From Cryptomeria japonica (Eukaryota; Streptophyta; Pinopsida; Cupressales; Cupressaceae): a DNA stretch of 64,000 nucleotides. Of the stretch, positions 22,481 to 35,260 are shown piece after piece. The position numbers and the translations under genes are program-made. The notes under the pieces are model-generated. The model was not told the origin of the DNA. It did not search any database and was given only the letters and a program-made list of their open reading frames with translations. How positions within the stretch are numbered: the stretch's first letter is position 1; each line of letters starts with the position of its first letter. Where the stretch lies: assembly GCF_030272615.1 (NCBI RefSeq), contig NC_081413.1, positions 551,302,136-551,366,135 on the forward strand. The letters are read 5' to 3'.

Positions 22481-23512
22481 ATTATCCATGCGAGAAACTA
22501 AAGCCTTATGATCAAATGTTTCCTCTTTAATGGCTACAAACATAATGTCTTTATTAGCATCACCCTTAGATTCCTCATCAGTGATACCACCATCAACTGC
22601 AATAAGACAATCTCTTTTTCCTTTTCCCTTGTACTTCTTAAACTTCTCTCGCTTGCGCTCGTTATCACTATTAAGACAATTAGATGCAATGTATCCAATC
22701 TTGTTGCATGCAAAACATTTCAAAGGTAATTTACCTCTATATTTACCGGTACCTCTGGGCAACCAATTGGCCAATAATGCTTCAAGCTCAACCAATTTGT
22801 CTTCATCATCAACTTCTCTTCTGGATCTAGATTCATAACTGTGACTGACATCTCAACTTTTCCTCATAGATGGGTTAGAAACTGAAGCTCTAAATGCAGA
22901 CTCAGATTTCTGAACACTACCATCATAACCATTTAGTTCAAAAGCAGTAAGCTTACCAATGATGGAGTCAAGGGTTACCTTAGTTTTGTCAATAGATTTT
23001 AGCTCCTGAATGGCTGCAACATGGATAGCGTATACCGGTAGCAGGGTTCTCAACACCTTACTAACCACTATGGTATCTTCCACTTTACCACTTGCACTCT
23101 TGATCTCACCAACTATCTCTTTTATCCTCTGACCATGTTGTTCAATATTCTCACCTTCAGCCATCTACATGTCATCGAACTTTCCTCTTAGACTCTCTTC
23201 CTTGGCAATCTTCACATGTTCATCACCGTTATAAATCTCTTCAAGTTTCTTTTATACCTCATATGTAGTCTCTAGACCATGGACATCAACATATTTTGCA
23301 TCAGACAAAGAACTGATAATAACCTCTAGCACTTGATTGTTTTCTTGTTGCTCTTTCTTCTGATCATCAGTCATACTCCCACTAGGTGCAACATATTGAG
23401 TACCAACATGTTCCCAGTATTGATTTCCTAGACTCTTGATTTAAATTTTCATTCTATCACTCCATATTCTATAGTTGTCTCTATTAAACTTCTGACCTTC
23501 CTTCTTCATCAT
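22481..23512 (-). pseudogene. Copia family A gag (copy 1, minus)
   Basis: Starts with two Met codons at 23512, 70 bases inside the LTR. The capsid-like part (NYRIWSDRMKI, DDQKKEQQENNQVLE, VHGLETTYEV, EHVKIAKEESLRGKFDDM, GENIEQHGQRIKEIVGEIKS, VSKVLRTLLPVYAIHVAAIQELK) is followed by one CCHC knuckle, CFACNKIGYIASNC. Stops interrupt at about 23440, 23250, 23165 and 22853. Gag packages the RNA in the virus-like particle. Confidence 0.85.
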
Positions 23513-23582
23513 GTTCTACAAGATCTTTACCTCAAGTTGTTAGGCTTAGACCTTAGAGGACCTGAGAATCTTTGATACCAAT

Positions 23583-25001
23583 TGATGATATGATGAAAGA
23601 ATAAGGATCTGGTCAACTACTGAGAGGGGGGGTGAATCAATAGATAGAAAAACTACTATAAACTTTCACCAATCTCAGAATCAACCTCTCAAAGTAAACT
23701 TATAAATGACAAGTTAAACCACTAAACAATAAATGCAATATCACTGTCAAGTTTAACCGGTTGACTGTTACAACAGATTAACAGTAAACAACTTGAAACT
23801 CATAAACATCCAAATACTTTTACTGACATAAGTAAAACTTAATTGCATATTGCTAACGGTTATCATGACTTATCAAAGTGGATTAAGTAGTTAAGAAAAC
23901 CAACCATAGAAAACATAACCACAAAAACATTCACCAATTGACAAAATATTTTTGACGTGGAAACCCAAATGGGAAAAACCACGGTGAGATGAGACTCACA
24001 AGATAACTATATGAACTCTTCTGAAGTTCACCCTGTTAGGAGCCAAGCCTGTTAAAGCTTTACAAAAAGTCTTGTTAAGAACAGATCCTATTAGGGATCA
24101 CCCGGTTAAGGGATTGACTATAATGCCTTGTTAGAAGCAATACCCTATGAGGAGTAACCTCGGTAGAGGATTTGAAATCCAAGCTAATGGACCACCTAGT
24201 TAGAGGATTTAAATAACACTAAGCTTGTTAGAGCTTACCCAGTTAGGGGATTTCAAGTTGTTGTAATTGTTACAAAACAACAGGGGTTTGGTGATCTGTT
24301 TGAATTGCACTACACTTGCTTGTTCAGATCCTTTCCATGCTCCTATCTGCCTTTACGCAAACTACAGATACATCATCCGATTCAGAAACCACACACTCAA
24401 CTGAAACTTTACCAACTCTGAAACAAAACAACCCATCGACCTTATAAACAAATCAATAGGTCGGTAACACAAAAAAACCTAATTCTCTCATAGAGATTAC
24501 AAACAAGTCGGTTCAAGTATGATCGTTGGATTACAAAACAGTCTCTGCACATCATTCAAGAAATCCTCTACTGCTCCTTGATCATCATTTCATCGAACTC
24601 GGTAACTCATCATGCACTTTGCATTACATGCAATATACTTATTCATTCCGTAGACAAAAACCTTTATCTCAACAGGCCAAAAACACTTTGAAACTCTCTT
24701 CATACAATATGCATACGTGTCATAATCATTACTGCTCATCATCAGATCATAAACCAATACAACCAATTCACCAAACTTAATCCGTTAGGGTTTATCAAAT
24801 CAAAGGTAGGGTTTACCAGTTCAACTCTCCAATACTTAGCAATACCGGTTCACTCTACAAACTTGCCTACCGGTTTACAGTTCCCTTCACTAGCTCTTCT
24901 TACTGGTTACAAAACAACATTACAACAATATCATTGCTGGTTAATTGACATTAATGACAACATAATATTTCATTAATGCAATCTTCATGCAAATGCCAAC
25001 A
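23583..25001 (-). mobile_element. 5' LTR of copia family A copy 1
   Basis: TGATGATATGATG to GCCAACA, 1419 bp, closely matching the LTR at 16178-17599. The primer site next to it on minus reads ATTGGTATCAAAGATTC, partly decayed. Its right flank is family C LTR sequence. Confidence 0.9.
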
Positions 25002-25158
25002 GGAATGCACATGCATTTTGGTACACTGCATATAGCTCACTGCTCAAAATAGTAAACACAGAAAGGCTACAACATTTAGGGAAACCTCACCGCCTTGTAG
25101 GAAATCTCACTGACTTACAAAAATATTCGGATTACATCCAGAGAATCATGAACTGATG
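25002..25158 (-). repeat. Fragment of the family C LTR
   Basis: GGAATGCACATGCATT through CAGAGAATCATGAACTGATG aligns with 11124-11280 in the family C 3' LTR. It is probably part of the 5' LTR of the same family C element, split off by the family A array on its left and a Ty3 LTR on its right. Confidence 0.85.
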
Positions 25159-25159
25159 A

Positions 25160-26501
25160 TGATGTTATGAAAACGAGGATTAGTGAAAAACCAATGTGAG
25201 TTCATCTAAATAACATGCTCAACCATAAACATAATGAACTCAAAACCCTTTCAAAACATATAAAGAAAGATTAGTTAAGCAAGAAGATAGATAGGAAATG
25301 AACTTCCCCATGATGCTCCCTATGCCACGACTCTTCGCTGTCCTCCTCCTCTCTAGGATCATGTTGCTATTTGATTTATGCCCTTAGTTTGAGAACTTAG
25401 CACAAAAGGGATGTTAAATGGAGGATGGGAGATGGCTGATTGTGTCAAGTGTTGAATGAGGATGCAAATGAAGTATTAGAGGCTAAATAGAAATTCCAAC
25501 CAGTGGAAGAACTAAAGCATGATACAAAGGGCTTCCTACAAAACACTCAAATTCTAAGTAACAATGATAATGCATGGATAACTCCTGTGCATGTGTGAGT
25601 GACCTCAATAATGAAGGAATGAGCCCTATTTATAGAGAAAATGGGAAAATGAAGAGTTGGGATTGAGTTATTTGAGGAAGGGCTAGGATTGCTTGAGGAA
25701 GTGGTGATCCTCAATCCATGTGCTCCTCTTCAAGTTAATCACATGTTGACAAGTGTCAACAAGGGAAGGCTTGAGAGAAGAGGGACAAAGCATTAAATGT
25801 TTGAGGAGACATGATGGTTACCATGGGTGGTTAGGTTAAGGTTAAGTTAATGGATAAATATTTTATCCAAGGGGTAAAGGAATGTGCAAGGATTAAAGGG
25901 TTATATTGGTCAAAGCCTTTAAGTCTTGAGGGTACTTGAGGGTTACCATGGATGGTTAGGTTAAGAGATAAGCTATTAACCAAGGGTTGGGGGAATGTGC
26001 AAAGGTTAAAGGTGAGTTAGGTTGGTCAAAGACCCATGTGGGTTAACTTGTTGAAGGGAGAAGGCCTTTGATGCTTTGTGAGAGCCTTAGATATTTTTGA
26101 GAAGTGACTCTTCCCTAATATCTTAGTTTAGGAATGTGCAAACACTTAGAGGGGGATTAGGCTAATAATCAGGGATTTAGACATGATTAGAATAAGGGTT
26201 AGTGTGCAACTTGTATTTTCTAGAAAGTGCAAGTGGGTGAGGGATTTATGAATTTAAATAAATTTTTATTTAGGGATTTAAATAAATGTATTTAAATGTG
26301 AGAGGGGTTAATTAAACAAATATGCTTTATTTATTTAATTAATTGTGAGAGCATGGTTTAATGAATTAAATTGAATAATTTATTTAATTAATAGAAGAAC
26401 ATCGTTAGGTTGAATTAATTAAATATTGTTGATCGATGGTTAAATAATTAAATAAATACTAAGTATTCATTTAATTTAGTGGAAATATTTGGGTGTCTAC
26501 A
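25160..26501 (-). mobile_element. Ty3/gypsy 3' LTR (type G1)
   Basis: TG start near 25160 (25154 and 25157 are also possible in this TGATGATGATG run) and GTCTACA end at 26501. A polypyrimidine run TTTTCCCCTCTTT follows, which is the polypurine tract on the minus strand. So this is the 3' LTR of a minus-strand element. A TATA box (TATAAATAG on minus) lies at 25626-25634. The AT-rich terminal 250 bp (TTTAATTAATT blocks) matches the solo LTR at 38362-39843. Confidence 0.85.
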
Positions 26502-28660
26502 TTTTCCCCTCTTTGAGATGGTGCGGTTTATCGCATCATTTCAAAGAAAAACAAGTAGGCATGGCACATGCCCTAGCATGCGCTAGGTTGGTAGTTAGGT
26601 ATCCCTTGAGAGATGGGACAAAATTTTGAAAATTTGGGCGATCTCTCGAAAGTTTAAAGAAAATCAGGCATTGTAGAATGGAGGATATTGAAATGAATGA
26701 GGGTGAATGGTGAGCGGTAGAGAGTAATGGGAAGCCAATAAGTACCCTTAGGTCATGCAGGAGATATGATGCAAATATAGTATTGTGGTGCATTTGATTG
26801 ATGTTGTTCAATTGATCAATATTGTGTGGACAGTCTGGTGTAATTAGTTTAATTGCCCCAGTTTAAGTCAAAGTGTGGCAGATGATGTTAGTTGTTTACT
26901 CAAACAAGATAAACTCTGAGTAAGTGAGTCAAAGTGACCTATTGCGACTTAGGAAATTGATGTAATTGTCTGATGAAGTCAAGGTATCTGAGTCGAATTA
27001 CTCGTTGAGACTTAGACAATTGGTGTAATTGTCTGGTTTGATTGTCTTTGATTGGTTGACCAATTGACAGTGGGGTCTAAAAGGAAAACACAATATTGTG
27101 TACAGGATGACCTAGGTGACACAGGGAATGCAGCCCTTCTTGTTAGATGGACTAAGATGTATGTGGCTTGATCGATTTGATGGGCCACAAGGTAGGGCAT
27201 GCGGTGATGATGACCTAGATAGGGAGGGTGAGGAGAGGGATTCAATGTTAGATAGAAGGTATGGAGGACCTAGGACCCGTGCCTATGGAAGAGGATCAAA
27301 ATAGAGTTATCCATTGTCATGACTATGTATGAATGATATGTAGTGATATAGATTTATTAATGGATCAAATGTAACAGTAGGATATGTTCAGATGAAATGA
27401 AATGGATGGAATTTTGTGCTTTTCATAGTGCTTTCTTTCATCATTGGGCTTATTTTTTACTGATCTTGACCGAGGTATAGGAAACCAAGGTTGAGCGGCA
27501 CACTTATAAACAAACATCACAGACAAGGAAGGTTCCCCTCCATTCTGGTTCATATACACATGGTCAAGGTATACGTTGTAGTCAATAAGCCATAGTGATC
27601 TCTGACTACATTTTTGCATAGGATCTTTTATCTTAGTGAAATTCCCACATAAACACCATGAGTACATGCCCCAAAACTTCATTACAACAATCCGTAGATA
27701 AATAAACAAAGAAAAAGATATCATGAACCATCCCGACCACTCTAATCACTTGTGGATATCCTGGAGTAGCATAGGAACCTGATATATAAAAAAGCAGTAA
27801 TCTGACCAAGTGCCTATCAGCCAAACAACATTTTCTTGTCAAATAAATATGTCATAATGTCTTGTTGTAAGGAAAGATGTATCCTTGTTAAGACAGTTTT
27901 GTGTATGTTTGCTCGTATGTTGGTTGTTTGTCGATTTGATAGGTGGTCATCGTTTAGGTAGCTCAAATGTTGTTTTGCGTATGGTTCAATGTTTATGTAC
28001 AAGGAGCACGTTTATTGCACTGTTTTTTTTTTGGTTCATGTTGATGTTTTCTCATGTTTTTAGGTTTTTGAATTGTTTTGAATGTTTTTGGATTATTTCA
28101 AGACATCTTTTGAATGTTTTTGGTATTTTTTGAGGTTTTCCAAATGTTGTTGGTATTTTTTGAGTTTTTACGAATGTTTTTGGATTATTTCATGACATTT
28201 TTTGAATGGGTAACTTGGTGACTCATCACTATTGAGAATCCGCTCCCATCATTAGGTTAAAAATGTTTCCCCCAGTTAGGTGTCAGTGTGAAAGCATATT
28301 GCAGGACACGTGAGGCAATAACCCTGATTGTAGTTCAATAACCAACCATGGTAGATATGATGTATGAATGGATGTAATGGATGTGATAAAAAAAGTATGA
28401 AAAATAATGGAGCCACATCCTTTACAAATGGCACATGTTTGCCAGGTTTTCACCACCATACTTATACAAGGTGCCACCGAAATGGTTTTCACCATTTGGA
28501 TGAATGATTTTTCTTTATTATTTTCTTGATTTTTTTGATTTTTTTGTACTTTTTTCAAGACTTTTTCTAAATGGTTTTTGGTATTTTCTGAGATTTTACG
28601 AGCCTGATGCTCTACACATCTTATTTATGAAATTTTTTGAGATGTATGTTGTTGATTGGA
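26502..28660 (-). other. Ty3 3' non-coding region
   Basis: Sequence between integrase and the polypurine tract. It holds no recognisable gene; ORFs at 26536-26811, 27012-27245 and 27365-27724 lack motifs. Long 3' non-coding regions are usual in Tat-type Ty3 elements. It contains T-rich repeats at 28076-28211. Confidence 0.6.
28076..28211 (+). repeat. T-rich degenerate tandem repeat
   Basis: Units of GAATGTTTTTGGATTATTTC and GTTGGTATTTTTTGAG alternate about five times. Another unit is near 28567. It looks like local slippage. Confidence 0.7.
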
Positions 28661-29750
28661 TCTGCTAGTGGTTCCCTTTCTGAAGTTTCTAACTAATATG
28701 CCCCAAACCCAAAGGAGACAATCATGACATATGGACCCAGCTAATTGGATTCAAATTTTCCCCGGTGCTCTTTGTTTGGTTGATTGTGAGGATTTTCTCG
28801 GAGAACAAGATCTCCTACCTCAAATGTCTGCAGTCTGACCCTATGATTGTAGCTTCTGCTCATGCGATGTTGATATGCTTTAAGGTGATTATAGGAAGCT
28901 TGTCACTTCTCATCAAGTAGTTCCAAGTCCTGAAGATGAGAGACTCGATACTCTTCATCATTGATCAGATTGTGCAAGGAGGCACATAGAGATGGTAATT
29001 CAACCTCAATAGGCAAGATGTCTTCTGCTCCATAAACAAATGAGTAAGGGGTTGTGGCTGTAGGGGTTCGAATACTAGTTTGATATGCCCATAGTGCTAG
29101 ATTCAGACGAATGTGCCAATCATGACCGACATCATTGATTGTCTTCTTTAAGATCCTCAGTATGTTCTTGTTTGAGGCTTCTGCTTGACCATTTCTTTTT
29201 GGGTAATATGGGGTGGAAAAATGATGTTGGATATGAAACTTCTCGTAGAGTTCGCGGACATCCTGATTTTGGAAGGGAAGCCCGTTATCTATGATGATGG
29301 ACATGGGTACACCATACCAGTAGATGATGCAATTGATGATGAATGATGCGATATGCTTGATGGTGACTTGGGTGAGTCGAACAACTTCGATCTACTTTGT
29401 GAAGTACTCGATGGTGGTAATGATGAATTTATGACCACTAGATGAAGATGGATGGATTTTACCCACAAGGTCAAGTCCCCATTGACAAAAGGGCCATGGT
29501 GTTGTGAGGGGTTGTAGTTCTTGCGCAGGTGCATGTACAAGGTCTTTGTGAACTTGACACTTCTTTCACTTTTGGACAAAGTAGTAGGCGTCTTTTTCAT
29601 GGAAGGCCAATAATATCCTGTTCTCGTGATCTTTTTAGCTAATGAAGGGCCACTTGAGTGGGCCCCATAGATTCCTTCGTGTACTTCTTCTAATGTTGTG
29701 GTCACCTCACCTTGCTCTAAACATTGGAGGAGAGTTTCATTGAGACTTTG
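28661..29750 (-). pseudogene. Ty3/gypsy (Tat-like) integrase
   Basis: The minus strand carries the zinc-binding block (EVHEGIYGAHSSGPSLAKKI near 29680), the core with IIIDNGLPFQNQDVRELYEKF, HFSTPYYPKRNGQAEASNK and WAYQTSIRTPTATTPYSFVYGAE (29304-28903), then a C-terminal GPY/F-like part near 28860-28680 (KFESNWLGPYVIVSPLG). Frames break near 29580, 29390 and 29300. The YYP-NGQAEASNK and YRTS-like motifs point to the Tat lineage; the lineage call is from memory of the family. Confidence 0.85.
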
Positions 29751-30979
29751 TCAGTATAGGGTTTTGGCAATGATCGTGTATCAGGCAAATTGGTGTATGA
29801 AGGTTTTGCATTGATTGTTTGATTGATTAGGTGTAAGGATTTGATCGCGTAAGTATGCAAAAAATTCACCATACCATGGGGAATCAGGACTGATGAGTTG
29901 ACAGACCATCTTAGATTCTGGGATATCATAAGCGGGGATCCAAAGTTGTTCAACTAAGAACTCATAGTGTATTGAATTCTATGGAAGATCGAGTAGAGAG
30001 GATATTGTAGCCATTGCATCTGCAGCTTTGTTCTAGTCTTGAAGAATCTTCTCAAAAGTGATAGATGTGAATAATTCTTTGAAGCTATCAACCATTTTCT
30101 TGTAAGGAATGAGCTTATCATCCTTAGTTTGATAGACATTATTGATATAGCAGATGACCAGTTGTGAATCGTCATATACTTGTAGTTCTTTTAAGTTCTA
30201 ATGAATGGACATTATGAGTCTTGTGATCAAATCCTTATACCCTGCTATGTTTTTTTTGCATGGGAATGCAGGCCTATATGATTTGGGAATACTATCACCT
30301 TGAGGAGTGATAAAAAGAATGTTGGCTCTTGAACGATGCCTAGTGTAGGATCCATCGCAATATAGCTTTCATGGTTGTGCTGGCATGACTGTGAAAATCT
30401 CCTCATCCAAAAAATTTGAGATGAGAGGATGATATCCTATGAGCGGTGCTTCAGCCAACTGATTTGCAATGACTTGCCCTTTGATTGCTTTGCGGTCCAC
30501 ATATTCTATGTAAAACTTGTTGAGGAGCATAACCCACTTTGCCAAGCGGCTTTTAGTGCTTCTTTACTGAGTAGATAGTTTAGAGAATCTATTTTGGCAA
30601 TGAGATGTATTTTATGTGTTAGCATGTAGTGCCTCAATTTGGTGGCTGCCAAAATTTTGCTAGAAAGACTCATTCAATAGGGGTATAATTGAATTCATAC
30701 CCTACCAGTGTAATGGAGATGCAATACTTTGCACACTCTTCTCCTTCTACATTATGTTGTGTGAGTAATATCCCTAAGGCCATATTCGTAGCCAATATGT
30801 ATAGTTACAAAGGTTTGTCGAGAGATGGCGGTGTGATAAATGGTGGCATCATCAAGTAGTCTTTTAGCTATTGTAACACTTTGGCAATTCTCTTCCCATT
30901 TTAAATGGGCATTCTTATGTAACAGATGCATGAAGGGATGACATTTGTTGGCTAATTGTGCAATGAACCAATCGATTTA
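29751..30979 (-). pseudogene. Ty3/gypsy RNase H region
   Basis: In a frame with scattered stops the minus strand shows DDSQLVICYINN, YQTKDDKLIPYKKMVDSFKEL, FEKILQD and NKAADAMATISSLL (30170-30000). An upstream part (30980-30200) retains weaker RNase H-like sequence. The DSQLV and KAADAMA motifs match the Ty3 Tat type. Confidence 0.75.
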
Positions 30980-31687
30980 CTATTTTATCCCTTGTAATGT
31001 CCTCAATTGACTAATTTTCTTAGGAGGTGGCATCTCCATGATTGCTTTTACTTTTGCAGGATCAACCTCAATGCCCTTTCTTGAGACAATGTATCCTAGG
31101 AGCTTCCAAGAGGTAACTCCAAAGGTACACTTCTTTGGATTGAGACGGATGTATTGTTCTAATTCATTGAATATTTTATTCACTACTGCGAGGTGACCCT
31201 CTCTTGTTAATGATTTATCTAGTAAATCATCAACATAATCTTCCATTGGTGTATGCATCATGTCATGGAAGATGGTAGTCATTTCTCTTTGATATGTGAC
31301 CCTACATTTTTTAGACCAAATGGCATCACATTCTTGCAGTATGTATCCCATGGGCATGCGAAAGCAATTTTGTGTTGGTCTTCTAGGGTGATCTTGATCT
31401 AGTTGTATCCTAAGAAACCATCCATGAGTGATAGTATTGCATGTCCTATTGTGAGGTCCATGATCATATCAATGTTGGGTAGAGGGAAATCATCTTTAGG
31501 ACATGGCTTATTTAGATCTTTGAAATCCATACAAATATGGATGCCCCTATTTGGTTTGGCCACTGGTACAATGTTGGAGATCCACTCTGCATAATTAATT
31601 GGCCTTATGAAACCAACATCTAATATCTTCTTCAGTTCTGCTTTCACTAATAGTGCAATCTATGGATGCATCTTCTAGATTTTTTGT
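30980..31687 (-). pseudogene. Ty3/gypsy reverse transcriptase, 5' end cut by copia family B
   Basis: The frame 31647-31399 carries KAELKKILDVGFIRPINYAEW, VPVAKPN, CMDFKDLNKPCPKDDFPLPN and LSLMDGFLGYN. After a frameshift comes MPFGLKN (near 31320), another shift, then DYVDDLLDKSLTREGHLAVV (YVDD active site, about 31250-31190) and LNPKKCTFGV, LLGYIVSRKGIEVDPAKVKAI. At 31687 the family B LTR begins, a few codons upstream of the KMHP block. Confidence 0.9.
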
Positions 31688-33129
31688 TGTATAACACAAG
31701 ATATCACTAAGAGGGGGGGTGAAACAGTGATTATAAACTATTTCAAACAATGTGTGCAACTGGTAGGATAATGAAAGCACTAACAAGTAATCACACACAA
31801 GAGCACATCACATAATACTGGATATATGAGGAAAACCCAATGTGGGAAAAACCTTGGTGAGAAATGTTGGTGGAGATCTACTGCTCCAATCCAGCCTCAC
31901 AATGAAATAATAGTTTTACAATGTTTAGGGCACCAAACCCTAGCTATTTATGGGCACCTACCCAAATGAGCACCAACCCTTGGAAACTATTCACTTTGTC
32001 GGTTAAACTCTTATCTGTCACACTGCTTATTCTTTTCTACCAATCTTTTGTTCTTACTTTCTGAACCCTCTACAACCCAGTTTCAGCCTTGTCGGATCTT
32101 CTCTGAAACTCACTATGCCCTCCTTCACTCTCTACTGCTATCTTACCGATTCAGACATTGTCGGTTTAACAGACTGTTATACTTTGTAATAGTTTGTCGG
32201 TTGCCTTAACCCTTGTCGGTTAAACCTTCCTTACTGGTTCTTCTCCCACACTCAGTCGCTTCAATATTTTCTATCACACTCAGATTGATCAACTCTTACC
32301 TCGCAGAGATTCACTGTATCATAAATCTCTAATCAAGCATTTTGTATCAACATACTTAATTTTTTGATCTGCATATTTATATATATGCTTTCCCGCCAAA
32401 ACAAAAACTCAAACTTCCCGCGCTTAAGGTTTTCTTCACCGACCTCGATCCATATCGAATTGGATCTCATCTTTCTTGAATCGACAACCTGCAATAGTAC
32501 ACCAAAATATTTGTCCTCTTTTATTCTTCCTATGAATGTTTACTATATTTAGCAAACTGGACTCTGTTCATCAATCTTGATTTTGTCGATCACAATAAAT
32601 GATCTAGCAGTTTCCTTCTCCAGATCAGCAAGATAATTAGATATACTGCTTCAATCATAATGTCAAAGAATAAAATCTCTTCCCTTTGATCTTCTTTGAG
32701 CCGCAATCCTCTACAACTAATCCATGATTTTCGCAGTCGACATTTAATACGGGCTTAGTCGGCAACTACCTCATTGACGCACCATTCACCTACCACTGCA
32801 CGTTCACCACTTGGAGTCCATGTGACATCTCTGTCAGCATCTGGCTAACTTGATTGTGTCGGTTCAACTTTGGCCACCGACCGAACATGCTACTGATATA
32901 CACTAATCAGTTAACCTTCATATCATGCACTTCTTTATTATGTTGGTTAAAACATGATATCTTATACCACACTTACCAGGTTTGCTTTCTTACCAATTGA
33001 CAGACTTACTAGTTGACATCCGATATCGATTGACATCAACATGCCAACAATCTCCAATGTCAGTAATAATATCTTGCATACAGGTTGACATACCTACCGG
33101 TTGACATCAATGACAATGCAATGCCTACA
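31688..33129 (-). mobile_element. 3' LTR of copia family B
   Basis: TGTATAACACAAGATATCAC to GCCTACA, 1442 bp. A polypurine-tract complement (ATCTCCCCCTTTGG) follows at 33130. It matches 54968-56094 over its first 1.1 kb. A TATA-like TATATATAAATATG (minus) lies at about 32364-32384. It shares the GGAAAACCCAATGTGGGAAA block with families A and C. Confidence 0.9.
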
Positions 33130-33690
33130 ATCTCCCCCTTTGGCATTAATGTCAACACCCATATTATCTAGTTAACCTCCACAACCTGGGCTCACAATAT
33201 GCACTATCTCTAATTGCAAAAAAAATCCCCCTTTGACAACAATAACAAAGGAGCGGGACAACTTTCTGAGGTCTCCTCCTTTGCATGTAATTCATCAACT
33301 ACTATACCTTATCTCCCAGTAGGCCAGACTACTTTTCCCTTTCACCCTACGGTCCAATTTGTGATTTTTATTAAGTACAAATTGAATAGACACTTAAAAC
33401 AACCACAAACATGGACTGATGAGAATATTCTTCCCTAGTGAAGTATGACTTTGGTAGATAGACAACTTGCCAAAGTCTAAAACCTGTCGGTATTGCAACA
33501 TAAAAAACCCGATTTCCTTTCTGATACTAAAAATTATGCCAGTCCTATGAATTGAAGAGACACCTGACACAACTATGAAAATAACAAACAAGTTGGGGAT
33601 TCGTACTTTCCCCCTGAGTACAGCATATGGTCCAAGAGTAAAAAATGTATGGCTATGAACTTCCCCTGAACCACAAATCTCCATACACAT
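33130..33690 (-). other. Polypurine tract and 3' non-coding region, family B
   Basis: A polypurine tract at the LTR and an AT-rich spacer up to the pol stop at 33691. A second CCCCCTTTGACAA block is near 33228. Confidence 0.75.
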
Positions 33691-34320
33691 TTAAGTGCAT
33701 AAATCTGGTGAGAAAAATCCTAACTTGTGTCTTAGATAGTCAAATGTGTTTACCGATAGAGGTTTTGTGAAGATATCAAAAACTTCTTCACTTGTAGGAA
33801 CATATTCTACCTTCACTTCTTGCTCTGCAACCTTCTCTCTGAGGAAGTGGTGTTTGATAGAAATGTGATTTGTCCTTGAGAACATAACTGGATTCTTTAA
33901 AATGTTGATGGCACTTGAGTTATCACACTGGATTGAAATAGGGTCAGATATTTCTATTTGAATGTCCTTAAGAGTCTGCTTCATCCATAACACCTGAGAA
34001 CGACATGTAGCAACATCAATATATTCTACCTCGACAGTAGATAAGGAGATTGAATCCTTCTTCTTGTTGTGCCATGAAACTAACCAATCACCTAAAAAGA
34101 ATGCACCACCGTTTATGCTTTCTTGATCATCAATATAGCCTACCCAATCAGCATCAATGTAGGCCTGTTAAGTGAAATCTCCTTTCTTTGGATACCATAA
34201 GCCATAATTAAGTGTTCCTTGTAGGTACCTAAAGATTCTTCTAACTACATTCTCATGTGACTGTTTAGGTGCAGCTTGAAATATTGTCACCATACATACT
34301 ACATGCACTATATCTGGTCT
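33691..34320 (-). pseudogene. Copia family B RNase H
   Basis: Open frame 33993-33691 with IQCDNSSAINILKNPV, HISIKHHFLREKVAEQEV, FDIFTKPLSVNTFDYLRHKLGFFS. Upstream at 34320-33994, with stops, are the YWIDDQES-, GAFFLGDWLVSWHNKK- and VEYIDV-like blocks. Confidence 0.85.
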
Positions 34321-35260
34321 TCAGGCAGTAAAGTATAACAAACTACCAATCATGGATCTATACAAGGTCTGATCCACTTCCGATGACTCATCAACTTTGC
34401 TCAACTTGCATCTAGTCACCATGGGGGTACTTACTGGTTTTTTGTCTTCCATATGAAACTTCTTCAACATATCTCTGGGATACTTGGTTTGAAATATTCC
34501 TTTATCTTTTTGTGAAATTTGCAAACCAAATAAATATGACAGCTCTCCAAGCATTGACATCTCAAACTCTGATTGCATCTGATCAACAAACTCTATACAC
34601 AAGATATTTGTGTTTCCTCCAAATATTATATCATCCACATATACAACAACAATAATCAAGTGATTTCCATCTACTTTGATGTACAGATTACTATCTGCTC
34701 TTCCCTTTCTAAAACCTTTCTCCTTAAGGTACTTATCCAACCTTGAATACCATGCTCTTGGAGCCTGCTTTAAACCATACAATACTTTCTTCAACTGGCA
34801 TACAAAACTTTCATCATCATGTAGCAAAAAAACCTTCTGGTTGTTCTATGTAGACTTCTTCTTCCAAATTACCATTCAAGAAAGCAGACTTGACATCCAT
34901 TTGATATACCTTGTATCCTTTGAAGGAAAATAATTCTAAGAACATTCTACTAGCCTCAAGTCTTGCAACTGGAGCAAATGTTTCTTCAAAATCAATTCCT
35001 TCTACGTGAGAAAACCCTTTGCACACTAACCTTGATTTATGCCTGACAATCTTACCTTCTTCATTCATCTTGTTCCAGTAGACCCATTTAGTACCTGTGA
35101 CATTCTTATCTGCTAGTCTAGGAACTAATTCCCAAGTCTTGTTCTTTTCAATATGTTGCAGCTCTTCTTCCATAGCATCCATCCATTTGTCACTTTTGTT
35201 GGCCTCATTGAATGTTTTGGTTTCCATTTTAGTCATGAGGTAGAAATTCACTTGTTCATT
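34321..35260 (-). pseudogene. Copia family B reverse transcriptase
   Basis: Two long open pieces (35251-34817 and 34827-34321) overlap by a frameshift at an A-run near 34825. Motifs: [118 protein letters not shown] (YVDD near 34641), TPMVTRCKLSKVDES. Only the shift and a TRRPDI-region break disable it, so it is the best-preserved RT in the window. Confidence 0.9.

Noticed and set aside
27116-27304. Arg/Asp/Gly-rich 62-codon plus ORF
   Set aside because: Lies in the Ty3 3' non-coding region on the opposite strand; short and without homology that I recognise.
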